Shown here: positions 1-10,205 of the stretch, in pieces
Position numbering within the stretch: position 1 is the first letter of the stretch
Layout: each line of letters opens with the position of its first letter
Assembly: GCA_025451235.1 (NCBI GenBank)
Contig: JANWKT010000028.1
Coordinates: 1-64,000, forward strand
Direction of reading: 5' to 3'
Origin: Flavobacteriales bacterium
Lineage (GTDB): Bacteria; Bacteroidota; Bacteroidia; CAIKAF01
DNA: 64,000 nucleotides
The notes under the pieces: model-generated
Database searches by the model: none
What the model was told of the DNA's origin: nothing
The model's input: only the letters and a program-made list of their open reading frames with translations
Program-made: the position numbers and the translations under genes

Positions 1-2991
1 GCCGGAGGTACCGGAGGCCAGGGTTCGGCTTGGAATAATAGTAATAACCAGGCGGGTTTTAATGGAAACAATGGAGGCGGAGGTGCACCAGGCGCAACTG
101 CCAATGGAGCCGCAGGTTCAAACGGCACTTCATGCGGAACGAGTTGCGACCGTGATGGACGTGCTGGTTCTAATGGAGCCAACGGAGCTGTTGGTGCTGC
201 TGGAACAACGCCGGCAGTATCTTCCACCTTCGATTTCTTCTGGCTCCCTAACGGTCAAAGTCCGTCAGGTGCAGATGGTGGTGGTGGTGGCGGTGGAAAA
301 GGTGGAGGCGGCGGTGGACGTCAATCGGATGATGGTTGTGGTTTTATTTGTACTTGTATTGATGGTCCCGGAAGCGCAGGTGGCGGCGGTGGCGGTGGTG
401 GACAAGGCGGTGCCGGTGGCGCTGGAGGATTTGGTGGAGGTGGATCATTTTCGCTCTATTGCGTTGCTGGTAGTGGAATTAAAAATAATGTTACGCTGAA
501 TGCTAGCGGACCAGCTTCAGGAGGTTCAGGTGGAGGCGGCGGAACAGGTGGAACCGGAGCAGGCCCTGGATTAGGTGGAGGTGGAAATAATATTAGCTTA
601 ACCGCTGGTTGTTCAGTTACCGGTGGACGTGTTTGCGGAAATACGGAAGTAGGTGCCGGTGGTCAAGGTGGATTTGGTGGTTCAGGAGCAAGTGGCGGAG
701 CCGGAGGTGCTGGTGCAGCAGGAAGAAGTGATATACAAACAATTGTTTCTGGTGCGCTCATCACAACTAACATAACTGCTTCTATTGGTCCAGTTATAAC
801 CAACCAACCTTTGCAAGGATGTACAAATTCAGAAGTAGTAATTACTAAAAGTACAGGTACCTGGGGATTATTGTCAGGTGGAACTTATATTAACGACCTT
901 AATAGTTCAACTTCGAACTATACCAATGCATCGGCAACAGCAATTCTTAGTTTCCCGGCTATAGGAGCTAAAGACATTGCTATTAATGGCGTTACTTATG
1001 GAAAATTTATTCAGATCAATTCGACAAGGTCTCTCCCAACATTTGATGCTTTAATGCCGTCTGTTGCATGTCCCAGTTCAAATGTTACCTTAAATACACC
1101 AACAACGGGTGTGCAATATGATTGGGTTGTCTTTCCTTTAGGCCAAACCGTCAATCAAGCAGTTGCCATTTTTAATACACAAACCTCCATCTGGCCAACG
1201 AGTGGAAGTGGGGATTTTGTGATTCGTTTACGGGTAAGAGAAACTTGTTGTGGTTGGTCGGCACCGGTTTATTTTAATATTAGCATTGGGGATATTATAT
1301 CTCCTGCATTGGTGGGAATGCCAACAAATATTACGGTAGGAAATGATCCTGGAAGCTGTAATGCTTTGGTTAGCTGGACACCTCCTACCGGAACAGATAA
1401 TTGTACCTTGAGCCCAACCGTAAATGGAACACATGTTCCAGGTAGTTTGTTTCCAATTGGCACTACAACGGTAACCTATACTGCAACGGATGCATTGGCC
1501 AATACGTCCACTGCTTCATTTACCGTAACGGTAAATGATACTGAAAATCCTTCCATCATCGGAACCCCCTCTAATATTATTACATCCGCTGGTGCAGGCG
1601 GTTGTTTTGCAATCGTTAACTGGGTTGCCCCTACGGCCTCTGATAATTGTCCAGGAACAATTCTCTCCTCCAATTTTGCACCCAATGATACATTTTTTGC
1701 AGGCTCTACAAATGTTATTTATACTGCCACAGATGCAAGTGGAAACACTTCCACCTCATCGTTCTCGGTTACAGTCACCGATAATATATTCCCAATCATC
1801 AGTGGAACTCCGGCTGACATGATTGTACCTAATGATATAGGACAATGTAATGCTATAGTAACCTGGACACCACCAACACCATCGGATAATTGTACGGTTG
1901 CAAGTTTTACCGCTTCCTCATCATCGGGAAGTACATTCAATGTGGGCACAACCATGATAACTTATATAGTCATCGATGGTGCCGGTAATTCTGATACCAC
2001 TTCGTTTAGCATTACCGTTCTGGATACGGAATTACCTTCCATTACAAGTATGCCATCGAATATTACCCAAAATAATGATCCAGGCCAATGCAGTGGGATT
2101 GCCTCATGGTCAGCTCCTACTGCCAGCGATAATTGCGGTATTGGTTTATTCAATTCATCACATACATCCGGAAGCAATTTCCCCATCGGGATAACCACCG
2201 TTACTTATACAGCAACGGATATGTATGGAAATACAAGTACGGCTACTTTTGATATTATGATCAATGATGTTGAAGCGCCGGTAATTGGGTGTATAAGTGA
2301 CATCATTGCCTGCGAAGGTGATACCATTTCCTTCACCGCTCCTTTGGCAACTGATAATTGCACACCAACCGTTTCTCAATTATTAGGATTGACCTCCGGT
2401 CAAGTATTCCCGGTAGGTAATAACCCTATCGCTTTTGTTGCTTCCGATTCTTCAGGCAATGGTGATACCTGTTACTTTAATGTGGTGGTGAATACAAATC
2501 CAGTAGTGAATTTCACCAATCAATCCGATACAGTTTGTATCAATTATCCACCTGTTACTTTATTCTCCATTCCTGCTACCGGAACATATACCGGCAACGG
2601 AGTTGTTGGAAGTACATTTGATCCGGCCTTAGCAGGAGTTGGTGTACATACCATTACCTATACTGTAACAGATGCCAATAGCTGCTCTACCTCTCAATCG
2701 ATTACCATGACAGTATTGCAATGTTTAGGTTTTGAAGGAGAAACCCACTCGAACGTGAAGATCTATCCGGTACCTGCCAGCGAATATTTATATATTGAAC
2801 AGGAAACCGATATTCCAACCACGGTTCAATTGATAGACCTGGCTGGAAAAATGGTGATGGTGAAAGAATTCGATCATGGAAATCAAATGAGAATTGACCT
2901 TCATGGATTAGCTGCAGGAGTATATAATGTTCGATTGGTGAATACCAATGGACAAACTACTCACCGAATCATTGTGACGGCTCCATATTAA
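1..2991 (+). CDS. Gly-rich, HYR-repeat T9SS-secreted surface protein (5' end outside window)
   Basis: The reading frame is open from base 1 to the stop at 2989-2991, so the start lies upstream of the window. Residues 1 to about 250 are extremely Gly-rich (GGGGGG-type runs with scattered Cys). Five HYR-like beta-sandwich modules follow, at about residues 430-840, each with a 'W.PPT..DNC' core and a 'FPIGTTTVTYTATD' strand (or a variant of it). The last about 75 residues read 'KIYPVPASEYLYIE...LAAGVYNVRLVN', a type A Por sorting domain, so the protein should cross the outer membrane by type IX secretion and be anchored or released at the surface. HYR modules are usually adhesion or spacer domains, and no enzyme domain is visible. 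A strong terminator follows directly. Confidence 0.9.
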   Translation, partial: AGGTGGQGSAWNNSNNQAGFNGNNGGGGAPGATANGAAGSNGTSCGTSCDRDGRAGSNGANGAVGAAGTTPAVSSTFDFFWLPNGQSPSGADGGGGGGGKGGGGGGRQSDDGCGFICTCIDGPGSAGGGGGGGGQGGAGGAGGFGGGGSFSLYCVAGSGIKNNVTLNASGPASGGSGGGGGTGGTGAGPGLGGGGNNISLTAGCSVTGGRVCGNTEVGAGGQGGFGGSGASGGAGGAGAAGRSDIQTIVSGALITTNITASIGPVITNQPLQGCTNSEVVITKSTGTWGLLSGGTYINDLNSSTSNYTNASATAILSFPAIGAKDIAINGVTYGKFIQINSTRSLPTFDALMPSVACPSSNVTLNTPTTGVQYDWVVFPLGQTVNQAVAIFNTQTSIWPTSGSGDFVIRLRVRETCCGWSAPVYFNISIGDIISPALVGMPTNITVGNDPGSCNALVSWTPPTGTDNCTLSPTVNGTHVPGSLFPIGTTTVTYTATDALANTSTASFTVTVNDTENPSIIGTPSNIITSAGAGGCFAIVNWVAPTASDNCPGTILSSNFAPNDTFFAGSTNVIYTATDASGNTSTSSFSVTVTDNIFPIISGTPADMIVPNDIGQCNAIVTWTPPTPSDNCTVASFTASSSSGSTFNVGTTMITYIVIDGAGNSDTTSFSITVLDTELPSITSMPSNITQNNDPGQCSGIASWSAPTASDNCGIGLFNSSHTSGSNFPIGITTVTYTATDMYGNTSTATFDIMINDVEAPVIGCISDIIACEGDTISFTAPLATDNCTPTVSQLLGLTSGQVFPVGNNPIAFVASDSSGNGDTCYFNVVVNTNPVVNFTNQSDTVCINYPPVTLFSIPATGTYTGNGVVGSTFDPALAGVGVHTITYTVTDANSCSTSQSITMTVLQCLGFEGETHSNVKIYPVPASEYLYIEQETDIPTTVQLIDLAGKMVMVKEFDHGNQMRIDLHGLAAGVYNVRLVNTNGQTTHRIIVTAPY

Positions 2992-3010
2992 AATTGAACA
3001 AAACCACGTT

Positions 3011-3042
3011 AAAAGAAGCAGATGAATTCATCTGCTTCTTTT
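3011..3042 (+). terminator. Rho-independent terminator of the HYR protein gene
   Basis: This is a perfect 32-bp palindrome: 16-base arms AAAAGAAGCAGATGAA and its complement, ending in a T-rich run (TTTTATTTTAT). It begins 19 bases after the stop codon. The next gene starts 14 bases beyond it, so that gene's promoter must overlap the hairpin or the gene must rely on read-through. Confidence 0.8.
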
Positions 3043-3055
3043 ATTTTATAAGATC

Positions 3056-3967
3056 ATGAAAAAAATAGTTTACTTTTTCTTCTTCTTTCTCCTCATCTCC
3101 TGTTCAAATAAACCAAAAGATAATAAAGAGGATATATACGAATCAGGGCCATTGGACAAACTAAGCAACCTTGACACCAAGTTAGGCGTTCCTCAACCTG
3201 GTGACTGGCTTTATGCTCATCAGGAGCCCGGACAAAGTTTTATTGAGTATAAAGAATTTTCCCCTATCCATCCCAATGACCAGCAAAATTGTATTTATAT
3301 CCAGCCCATTGGTGATTTCTCCATTTTAGAAGCTGAATTGGTAAAAGATGTAACGGAATATATCGGTGTATTTTATGGCCTTCACGCCAAGACCAATCCT
3401 GGCCTCTCAAGGCAGGTTGTTCCGGATCGATGTATCCGGTTTAATTCAAATAGGGGTGAACAATTTCTTACACACTATATCATGGACAGTATTCTTCCTC
3501 AAAAAATGGGAGGTGATGCTTTACTCATGATGGCCATCACTAACAAGGATCTATATGCAGGATTTGAAAATAATTTTGTTTTTGGCCAGGCGCATCTTAA
3601 AAAAAGGACAGGGGTTTCTTCCTACAGAAGATTCTATGAGAATGAACTGGACTCAACAAAATATAAAAAATGCCTGGAAAGGATCATGAAAACAACCACC
3701 CACGAAATGGGGCATATGCTTGGCATGAAACACTGCACTTATGCTCTTTGTTTAATGAATGGTTCGAATACATTGGAAGAACTGGACAGAAGACCTCACC
3801 ATCTCTGTTCAGAATGCACCAAAAAAATGTACTGGAATATTCAATTCCCTTTGAATAAAAGATATGAAGACCTAAAAGCTTTTTATCTGAAATTCGAATT
3901 TGACGGCGAATACGATTTTATCATAAGATCTCAGGAGGTTCTTCTAGACGGAACAAAGAACCCGTAA
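3056..3967 (+). CDS. Archaemetzincin-like zinc metalloprotease lipoprotein (peptidase M54)
   Basis: The protein has 303 residues. The N-terminus is a lipoprotein signal with the lipidated Cys at residue 16 (FLLISC), so it should sit on a membrane facing the periplasm or the surface. The active site is HEMGHMLGMKHC (His216, Glu217, His220, His226). It continues with Cys227, Cys232, Met234, Cys251 and Cys254. This matches, nearly residue for residue, the archaemetzincin signature as I recall it (HExxHxxGxxHCx4CxMx17CxxC), with 16 instead of 17 residues before the final CxxC. The N-terminal PQPGDWL and GQSF motifs also occur in AMZ proteins. The family has one catalytic zinc and a second, structural zinc held by Cys. 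Its substrates are largely unknown. The gene stands alone and converges on the macroglobulin gene. Confidence 0.85.
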   Translation: MKKIVYFFFFFLLISCSNKPKDNKEDIYESGPLDKLSNLDTKLGVPQPGDWLYAHQEPGQSFIEYKEFSPIHPNDQQNCIYIQPIGDFSILEAELVKDVTEYIGVFYGLHAKTNPGLSRQVVPDRCIRFNSNRGEQFLTHYIMDSILPQKMGGDALLMMAITNKDLYAGFENNFVFGQAHLKKRTGVSSYRRFYENELDSTKYKKCLERIMKTTTHEMGHMLGMKHCTYALCLMNGSNTLEELDRRPHHLCSECTKKMYWNIQFPLNKRYEDLKAFYLKFEFDGEYDFIIRSQEVLLDGTKNP

Positions 3968-3977
3968 CAGGTCGTAG

Positions 3978-4007
3978 CTTATCCCACGACCTATGTCGTG
4001 GGATAAG
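3978..4007. terminator. Bidirectional terminator hairpin
   Basis: Thirteen-base perfect arms (CTTATCCCACGAC and its complement) enclose a four-base loop. The hairpin lies between the convergent stops of the archaemetzincin gene (3967) and the macroglobulin gene (4015). An A/T-rich run (GAAAAATTATT) follows on the plus side. Confidence 0.7.
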
Positions 4008-4014
4008 TGAAAAA

Positions 4015-7000
4015 TTATTCCACCGTTTTGATGTTTATTCCAGGTGTATGACTGGTAAATTCAGGCGCATACATGCATTGAATAGTAGTCAACCCGTTCG
4101 AAAATTCACCGGCATGTGTTACACGTACATTGTATTCGAAAACATAAGTTCCTTTAGGCATGAATTCCACAAAGAAATTAGTGGCTGCATCCCGGGTAGA
4201 TTGATAGTAAGATAATCCTTCGCGATACTTATACATCGAGATCACATTTTCAGGTTCAAGAGAAGAAGCTCTCATATCCTTGATATGTACAAATTCCATA
4301 TCCCTATCCACTTTCAATTCCAAACGAACGGTTAACCTATCCCCTATTTTTAAGGGAGTGGCTTCCGTAATGGCTTCCAAAGTATTTCCTGTTTTGGTAT
4401 ATACCTTTCTGAACAATCGTTTGTTCACCTGCAAATTATTCATGGAGGCAGGTATCTTATCGATATTCTCAAAGTACTGCCAATAGACAGCGCCCCAGGA
4501 AATACTTTTACCCTTTTTGGCTATTTTAATATTTCCCATCTCAGATTTAATGTCCGCTTTGTCGATCGTCATTTTAAAATAACCTGTTCCGGCTTCTTTA
4601 ACAATGGTCTTATCGGTTGAACTGATCGTTTTGTTTCCCAAATTGATCGTGATCTCGGATTCATCGGCCAGGAGATTGGCTCCTTTCAACAATAAAACAT
4701 AACAAGCGTCAGCAGTAGCCTTAGTTGTTTTCCAATCGTTGGTCTGCTTATTTTTCAATAACCATATTTTCATTTCTTCAACCGCCACCTGGTCATCCGC
4801 TACTTCATCAAAAGCTTCGATCAACAATGCTTGGGTTTCTATAGGGGCTTCATACCAATACCACCCGGATAACTGTTTCCAATACATTCCCATCTCTTCT
4901 GACTTCACTGAATTTTCCTTGATAGAATTGGTCACCTTTTTTGCAAAGCTCGTGTTCCCGCCCCTGTGATGTACTAACGCAATCATTCCTTGCATATAGA
5001 TGCCTTTGTTTAGCCAGTATTTTTCCGCTTGGCCATAATAATAGTCATAGGCAACTTTATCCTTGTCTTTCACAGGTATTTCCTTAAAGAAACTACGTGC
5101 ATATAAATACTGGATATGATAATAGGATAAATTGTCCAGGTCCATATCTACCTTCCATTTAACCAACTCATCATAATCTCTTTTGATCTGGTGATCGAGA
5201 TATGCAACAGCATTCACCATCATCGTATTCAGTTTTGAATTATTCGGATCAATGCCTAGTTTTTTCAAGTGTCCCATGCCACTCACAATATATTGGGTTA
5301 TGTAGCGGTTGTCAGGACCTCCATCAAACCAAGGCCATCCACCATTAGAGACCTGCATCTTGGCCAACTTGTTAATACAAGCATCCGCTTCATGGTTCAT
5401 TCGCGAAAGGTCGAACAATACCCCAATTCTTCTTTTTCTTTCTGTTTCATCTTTAGCATCCCTTAACCAAGGGGTCTCTTCAATCAAAACATTTTTCAAT
5501 TCCTGGTTCTTCTCTAAATTCGATAACAAAGCATTGGGTTGGTAGTTTTTCCAAACCTCAAATACTTTTTGGATCCTCGGATCTGAATTGGCTATATGCG
5601 CTCCGATTGCATTTGCATAGTATCTATTGAAAGTTTGTTCTGCACATTCAAAAGGATATTCCATCATATATGGCAACGCTTGTACGGCATACCAAGCAGG
5701 ATTAGAAGTTACTTCCAATGTTAACCTCTCATGATCCAGTGTATTTGAATTGCCGGCATTCACCAGATTTTGAAATGTATAGGTTTTGGATGAATCACCC
5801 CGTACATTTAAAGGTACCGCTTCGGTAACCAGGATTCTGTTCGACAATACTGGTATGGTATTTTCCTCGCCATCTGTATGACTGGCGGTCTTCGCAGTAA
5901 TGGTATATGTAAGTGCCTGTAAGTTTTTGGGAACTTCGAGATACCAATTTACTTTTTTACTTTCGCCGGCTTTTAAATTAATGGCGATGGATCTTTTATC
6001 CGCAGCTATCAAATTCAACACCTGATCAGTAATGGCATCCTTCAAATCTAACTGGGCAGTGCCCGCCATATCTTTTTCTGTTAAGTTGGTGACTTTAGCT
6101 GAAAAATAAATTTTATCCCCCTCCCGAACAAACCTGGGAGCAAAAGCGGTGATCATTACTTCTTTTTGTGTAACAACCATTCTTTCGATATAGGCAGTTT
6201 TTAAATCTTTAGTTGTAGCCAATGCCCTGAATTTCCATTTGGTTAATGATTCCGGAACTTTGAAAGAAAAACTCACCTCTCCTTTTTCATTCGTTACCAA
6301 ATGAGGAAAGAAAAAAGCCGTTTCATTAAAATTCATTCTTGGTTTGGTAGTTGGAGGTAAAAAGCCTGATTTATCATCCTTCCCACTCAAGGAACCTCCC
6401 AGAGCGCCCAGCTTCTCACCGGCTATAGGCATATTGGTGGTTGCATTGCCTGTAACAATGGTTTGGTCCATCACTTCTGCCCCATCACCCTCCCTGGAAG
6501 ATGAAAAATAACCAAATTCGGTGTTCTTAGAGTATTCTTTTCTGTTATCCTCTTCATAGTCCCAGGTATAATTGTATATATCCTCATTGCCAAAAGAATT
6601 AGAGTTGCGGTAATAGTTATTATATCCATAATTATAGCCCATGGTCCAACCGAAATAATTCAGATTCTCAAAGGTTTTGTATCGGTATGCCTCATACTCC
6701 GATTTGATATGGCTATATCCATAAGCATTTGAATGGGAATTAAAACTGTTTTGACCTATATAATAATAGGTGTAGTTATAATTGGAGAAATAATAATTCC
6801 ATGTGTTGTAATAAGAGATCAAGTCAAGACTTGCATCGTACATATTGGCCATTACCTCCGCTCCTGCAATATCTTGTTTTTGATTCCCTTTCACCTTCAC
6901 CTTCCACTCCTCCTCCTGGCCAGGTAATAATTTATCCCTGAAAGTAACCAATTCAATCTCCATAAAGTCGCTGTCATCATTGAGATAGAAATATTCACTT

Positions 7001-10000
7001 GCAGTAAACACATGGTTGTCTTTGACCATATATATATGAACCACGTAGGGAGTGGTTTTGTCGGCAGAGATGGGAAATGATATCAGTCTTTGCTCCCTGT
7101 TTAGATGAATAGTTTCCACCTTTAGAATGCGTCCATCATATTCATGTACCAAATTGAATACAGCATGGTCAGCAGATGTTCCCAATAAGATCTCGGCATT
7201 TTCCCCTTTTTTACAATATGACTTAATAGGAAGACAAGTGGCAAATTGTTGGAATGGATAACCCTTTTCTTTCGTATCATATACCATAAAATAGGACTCT
7301 CCGGTTACATCCACCCCTTTCGAGTCTTTGGCTTTCGTGGTAATTACATACCATCCCTGCGCCAATTGACTCCAGGTATTTATCTTCAACGCAGTTTTTT
7401 CCTCCGTATTAAAGTTTCCAGTGTTCACCACTTCTCCTTTTTCCCATTTCTTCATGTCAAATTCATCATCATAAGGATAATTGGGAAATTTCTTCTTGAA
7501 TTCCTCCTTGGTCATCAATGGCTCATCGGGTGTTGCAAGCGGACGACTGACCATATAATTGTCAGGGGTCTTTATCTTTCGGATCTCATAACTTCCCTTT
7601 GTAAATACCTCGAATCCTGATAGGTTTTGGGCGTAGAATTTATACGCATTGGTATCAGACTTGGATAGGTAATAGGGTAGGTTCGATCCAATCAGCATGG
7701 TTTTATAGCCCACGATCACCGAAAAAGAAGTGGAACGGGTTTCTCCGCTCAGATCGGTTACATCTACCGTTACCGTATACGTAAAATACGGTTCGTATTT
7801 GAGCTTTACCTTTTGATCAGGTAGAGCCACAAAAGTAAATTCAAACTCTCCCTTTTCGTTGGTTTTCAGTTTTCCGGTGGAGATGGTTTTCACACCGGTA
7901 TTTCGGTTATAGTAGTTATAATCGTAAATATACATTTGGGTAGTCCGGTCTACTTTATAAGTAACATTGGCATCGCTTATACCAAAACCGGCCATTGCCT
8001 TCGCCGAACCTCTTACGGTAACCACATCATTGATAGCACAACTTCCTGGAATAGAATCCACATTCACCTCGAATTTAGGTCTTTTATATTCTTCCACCTG
8101 GAAGTAACCATTTCCATCATCACAAGCTAAACGCCATGCACCAGTGGCAACGCTGGAAGGGATCGTAAAACTACCAGAAGCGGTTCCAAAATCATTGGTG
8201 GTTACTTCGATTTCCGACACTATTTTATAGTTGATGTCGTACATCATGACCTTGATTTTTTTCTTGGGTAAAATGGTAAAGTTCTTTTTATCATTTTTAA
8301 CCGCTAATAACTTAAAATTTACAGTTTGACCAGGTCTGTACATTCCCCGGTCGAGGAAAAATCTTACCTCTTCCCTGGCTACATTGTAATCATTATAATT
8401 GTATGCATAAAACTGTTCGGTAACAAAACGATCTCTCCCATTTCTGATATCGAGGAAATAACTATCGTTGTTCGTATAAGTTTCCTTCACCATTCCATAT
8501 TTATCGGATAAAGTAGATTTTACCCTTTCTCTTTCATACGAATAAGTATTGTAGTTGTATTTGAGTTTATAAACACCCACATTTGCATTGGCAATAACAA
8601 CGCCTGTTGATCGATTCATAATATTAAATACCTGTCCCCCGCCATTGTATGAGGTCATGTCCAATACTCCTATATCCGTACTCCAGAAAGAAGTAAATCC
8701 ATTGAAGGATTCTTCCTCCTGGTCATTTTCGCGGGAACTGAAGGTAAGGGTATAAAAACCAAGGTCAATCGGATCAATACCTATTTCGGTAGTATGGTCG
8801 AAATAATCTTCTATAGATTTGAAATTGAATGAAACTTCTTTTACCAATGTCCCGGATTTAGCCGCAATATATCCTTCATCCTGGGTATCATAATGGGTGA
8901 TCTTGTCAATTATTTTATCATAATCATGTCGGTATATTTTTATAAATATTTTATCAATATTTCGATAAGAGATCCCCGCAAGTATATTCGACTTACTCGA
9001 CTGCGCTTTCTTAAAGTTGAAGGAGATCGTAGGGGCTAAAATGGTTTTTTTGAACAACCTGCAATTATGTGCTCCGTCTGAATTTGGGAATTCCAGCAAA
9101 GCCTTGTCGCATATTTTCAACGCTTCTTTTCTATACTCCCTGTAGAATTGTTCATCACCCTTAGGGGTCCAATTGGAACTCTGGTTGTAATACACCTGAG
9201 CCAATGCAAAATAAATATCCGCTACTACTTCTTTTCCTGCATAACGATCTACGAGTTTTTTTATAGCCTCCAGATAAAGTTGGTCTTTATTATCCAAGAT
9301 GCTTTTTCTTGCGATAAAACCAAGTCGATTCAATTCTAACTGGACCAAAGCTCCCAGTTCAATATCATTTTTATGGAAATGATACAGTTGCTGATATAAT
9401 TTCATGGCCTTCAACAAAGAAGAAATGCTGTCTTTAGCTTCAAAATTCAAGTCCTTGAATTTATCACCCAATAAAAAATAATCTTCCTTGTCTACTTCAA
9501 ATTTTTCGGCCGGTTCCAGCATATCGAGATAAGGGCTTTGATAAAAACTAATCGCCCTATGAACCAAAAAATCATATAAAGTTGGTTTTAATTTTCTAAA
9601 AGCGCTATCGCCAGATAATATCTCCGCATATACCCCAATGTCTGTTTTTTGAAGATTCTTGGGATTGACCAGAGATAATTCATAGCATTTCATGGCCTCC
9701 CTGGCAAACCTTTTGGCATCCCATACCTCCATATTAGGTTCTTTATCATCCTGGATTGGTGTTCGTTGGTTGATCTGCCAAAGATTGCTTTGGTACCTGT
9801 TCCAAATCACTTCGCCCTTGATTGAATACAACAATTGCTGAACGGGAACCGAAGATCTTTGGATCATCGCGTCCAATTTGGTCATGTTGGTAGTAAATGA
9901 TTCTTCCTCCAATACGTCCCTATATTTGGCTGAATGAAAAAATGATTTGATCAATTGAATAGAATTATTATCCTTCTCTGCTATATCAATGATCTTCATG

Positions 10001-10197
10001 ACCACTTTATTGGCGCTCTCCGTTAGTCCAAGTTTTTCGAGGGAGTCTATTTCCGCCCAGTATTTTTTATAGGGATCTCCAACAGGAGGTGGGGTCCTGA
10101 AGGATACCACCGGATTGATAAAGAATTGGGCTGTTCCGCAAACAACAAAGGTAAATAGCAGGAACATCAATGATGACTTACGAGTTGAGCGCTTCAT
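4015..10197 (-). CDS. Bacterial alpha-2-macroglobulin family protein
   Basis: The protein has 2060 residues with an N-terminal signal peptide (MKRSTRKSSLMFLLFTFVVC). The first about 400 residues are helical, TPR-like. MG-type beta domains follow, including an MG2-like strand pattern near 'FFLDRGMYRPGQTVNFKLLAVK'. A typical A2M domain 'FFFPHLVTNEKGEVSFSFKVPE' comes next, then the alpha-helical thioester domain. Its motif is CAEQ, with Cys1518 and Gln1521, so the thioester should form. Such proteins trap proteases covalently in the periplasm. Unusually, residues about 1122-1219 are a Tyr/Asn-rich low-complexity insert. A TATATTTG -7 element lies only 9 bases before the start, implying an almost leaderless mRNA, or a start at Met11 (10167). 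No penicillin-binding protein 1C partner is adjacent. Confidence 0.92.
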   Translation of the reverse strand: MKRSTRKSSLMFLLFTFVVCGTAQFFINPVVSFRTPPPVGDPYKKYWAEIDSLEKLGLTESANKVVMKIIDIAEKDNNSIQLIKSFFHSAKYRDVLEEESFTTNMTKLDAMIQRSSVPVQQLLYSIKGEVIWNRYQSNLWQINQRTPIQDDKEPNMEVWDAKRFAREAMKCYELSLVNPKNLQKTDIGVYAEILSGDSAFRKLKPTLYDFLVHRAISFYQSPYLDMLEPAEKFEVDKEDYFLLGDKFKDLNFEAKDSISSLLKAMKLYQQLYHFHKNDIELGALVQLELNRLGFIARKSILDNKDQLYLEAIKKLVDRYAGKEVVADIYFALAQVYYNQSSNWTPKGDEQFYREYRKEALKICDKALLEFPNSDGAHNCRLFKKTILAPTISFNFKKAQSSKSNILAGISYRNIDKIFIKIYRHDYDKIIDKITHYDTQDEGYIAAKSGTLVKEVSFNFKSIEDYFDHTTEIGIDPIDLGFYTLTFSSRENDQEEESFNGFTSFWSTDIGVLDMTSYNGGGQVFNIMNRSTGVVIANANVGVYKLKYNYNTYSYERERVKSTLSDKYGMVKETYTNNDSYFLDIRNGRDRFVTEQFYAYNYNDYNVAREEVRFFLDRGMYRPGQTVNFKLLAVKNDKKNFTILPKKKIKVMMYDINYKIVSEIEVTTNDFGTASGSFTIPSSVATGAWRLACDDGNGYFQVEEYKRPKFEVNVDSIPGSCAINDVVTVRGSAKAMAGFGISDANVTYKVDRTTQMYIYDYNYYNRNTGVKTISTGKLKTNEKGEFEFTFVALPDQKVKLKYEPYFTYTVTVDVTDLSGETRSTSFSVIVGYKTMLIGSNLPYYLSKSDTNAYKFYAQNLSGFEVFTKGSYEIRKIKTPDNYMVSRPLATPDEPLMTKEEFKKKFPNYPYDDEFDMKKWEKGEVVNTGNFNTEEKTALKINTWSQLAQGWYVITTKAKDSKGVDVTGESYFMVYDTKEKGYPFQQFATCLPIKSYCKKGENAEILLGTSADHAVFNLVHEYDGRILKVETIHLNREQRLISFPISADKTTPYVVHIYMVKDNHVFTASEYFYLNDDSDFMEIELVTFRDKLLPGQEEEWKVKVKGNQKQDIAGAEVMANMYDASLDLISYYNTWNYYFSNYNYTYYYIGQNSFNSHSNAYGYSHIKSEYEAYRYKTFENLNYFGWTMGYNYGYNNYYRNSNSFGNEDIYNYTWDYEEDNRKEYSKNTEFGYFSSSREGDGAEVMDQTIVTGNATTNMPIAGEKLGALGGSLSGKDDKSGFLPPTTKPRMNFNETAFFFPHLVTNEKGEVSFSFKVPESLTKWKFRALATTKDLKTAYIERMVVTQKEVMITAFAPRFVREGDKIYFSAKVTNLTEKDMAGTAQLDLKDAITDQVLNLIAADKRSIAINLKAGESKKVNWYLEVPKNLQALTYTITAKTASHTDGEENTIPVLSNRILVTEAVPLNVRGDSSKTYTFQNLVNAGNSNTLDHERLTLEVTSNPAWYAVQALPYMMEYPFECAEQTFNRYYANAIGAHIANSDPRIQKVFEVWKNYQPNALLSNLEKNQELKNVLIEETPWLRDAKDETERKRRIGVLFDLSRMNHEADACINKLAKMQVSNGGWPWFDGGPDNRYITQYIVSGMGHLKKLGIDPNNSKLNTMMVNAVAYLDHQIKRDYDELVKWKVDMDLDNLSYYHIQYLYARSFFKEIPVKDKDKVAYDYYYGQAEKYWLNKGIYMQGMIALVHHRGGNTSFAKKVTNSIKENSVKSEEMGMYWKQLSGWYWYEAPIETQALLIEAFDEVADDQVAVEEMKIWLLKNKQTNDWKTTKATADACYVLLLKGANLLADESEITINLGNKTISSTDKTIVKEAGTGYFKMTIDKADIKSEMGNIKIAKKGKSISWGAVYWQYFENIDKIPASMNNLQVNKRLFRKVYTKTGNTLEAITEATPLKIGDRLTVRLELKVDRDMEFVHIKDMRASSLEPENVISMYKYREGLSYYQSTRDAATNFFVEFMPKGTYVFEYNVRVTHAGEFSNGLTTIQCMYAPEFTSHTPGINIKTVE

Positions 10198-10205
10198 GGT
10201 TATAA

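Noticed and set aside
62-499. Plus-strand ORF of 145 codons
   Set aside because: It is out of frame with the Gly-rich coding sequence, which is open from base 1. Its Val/Glu/Leu-rich translation is the shadow of Gly codon repeats.
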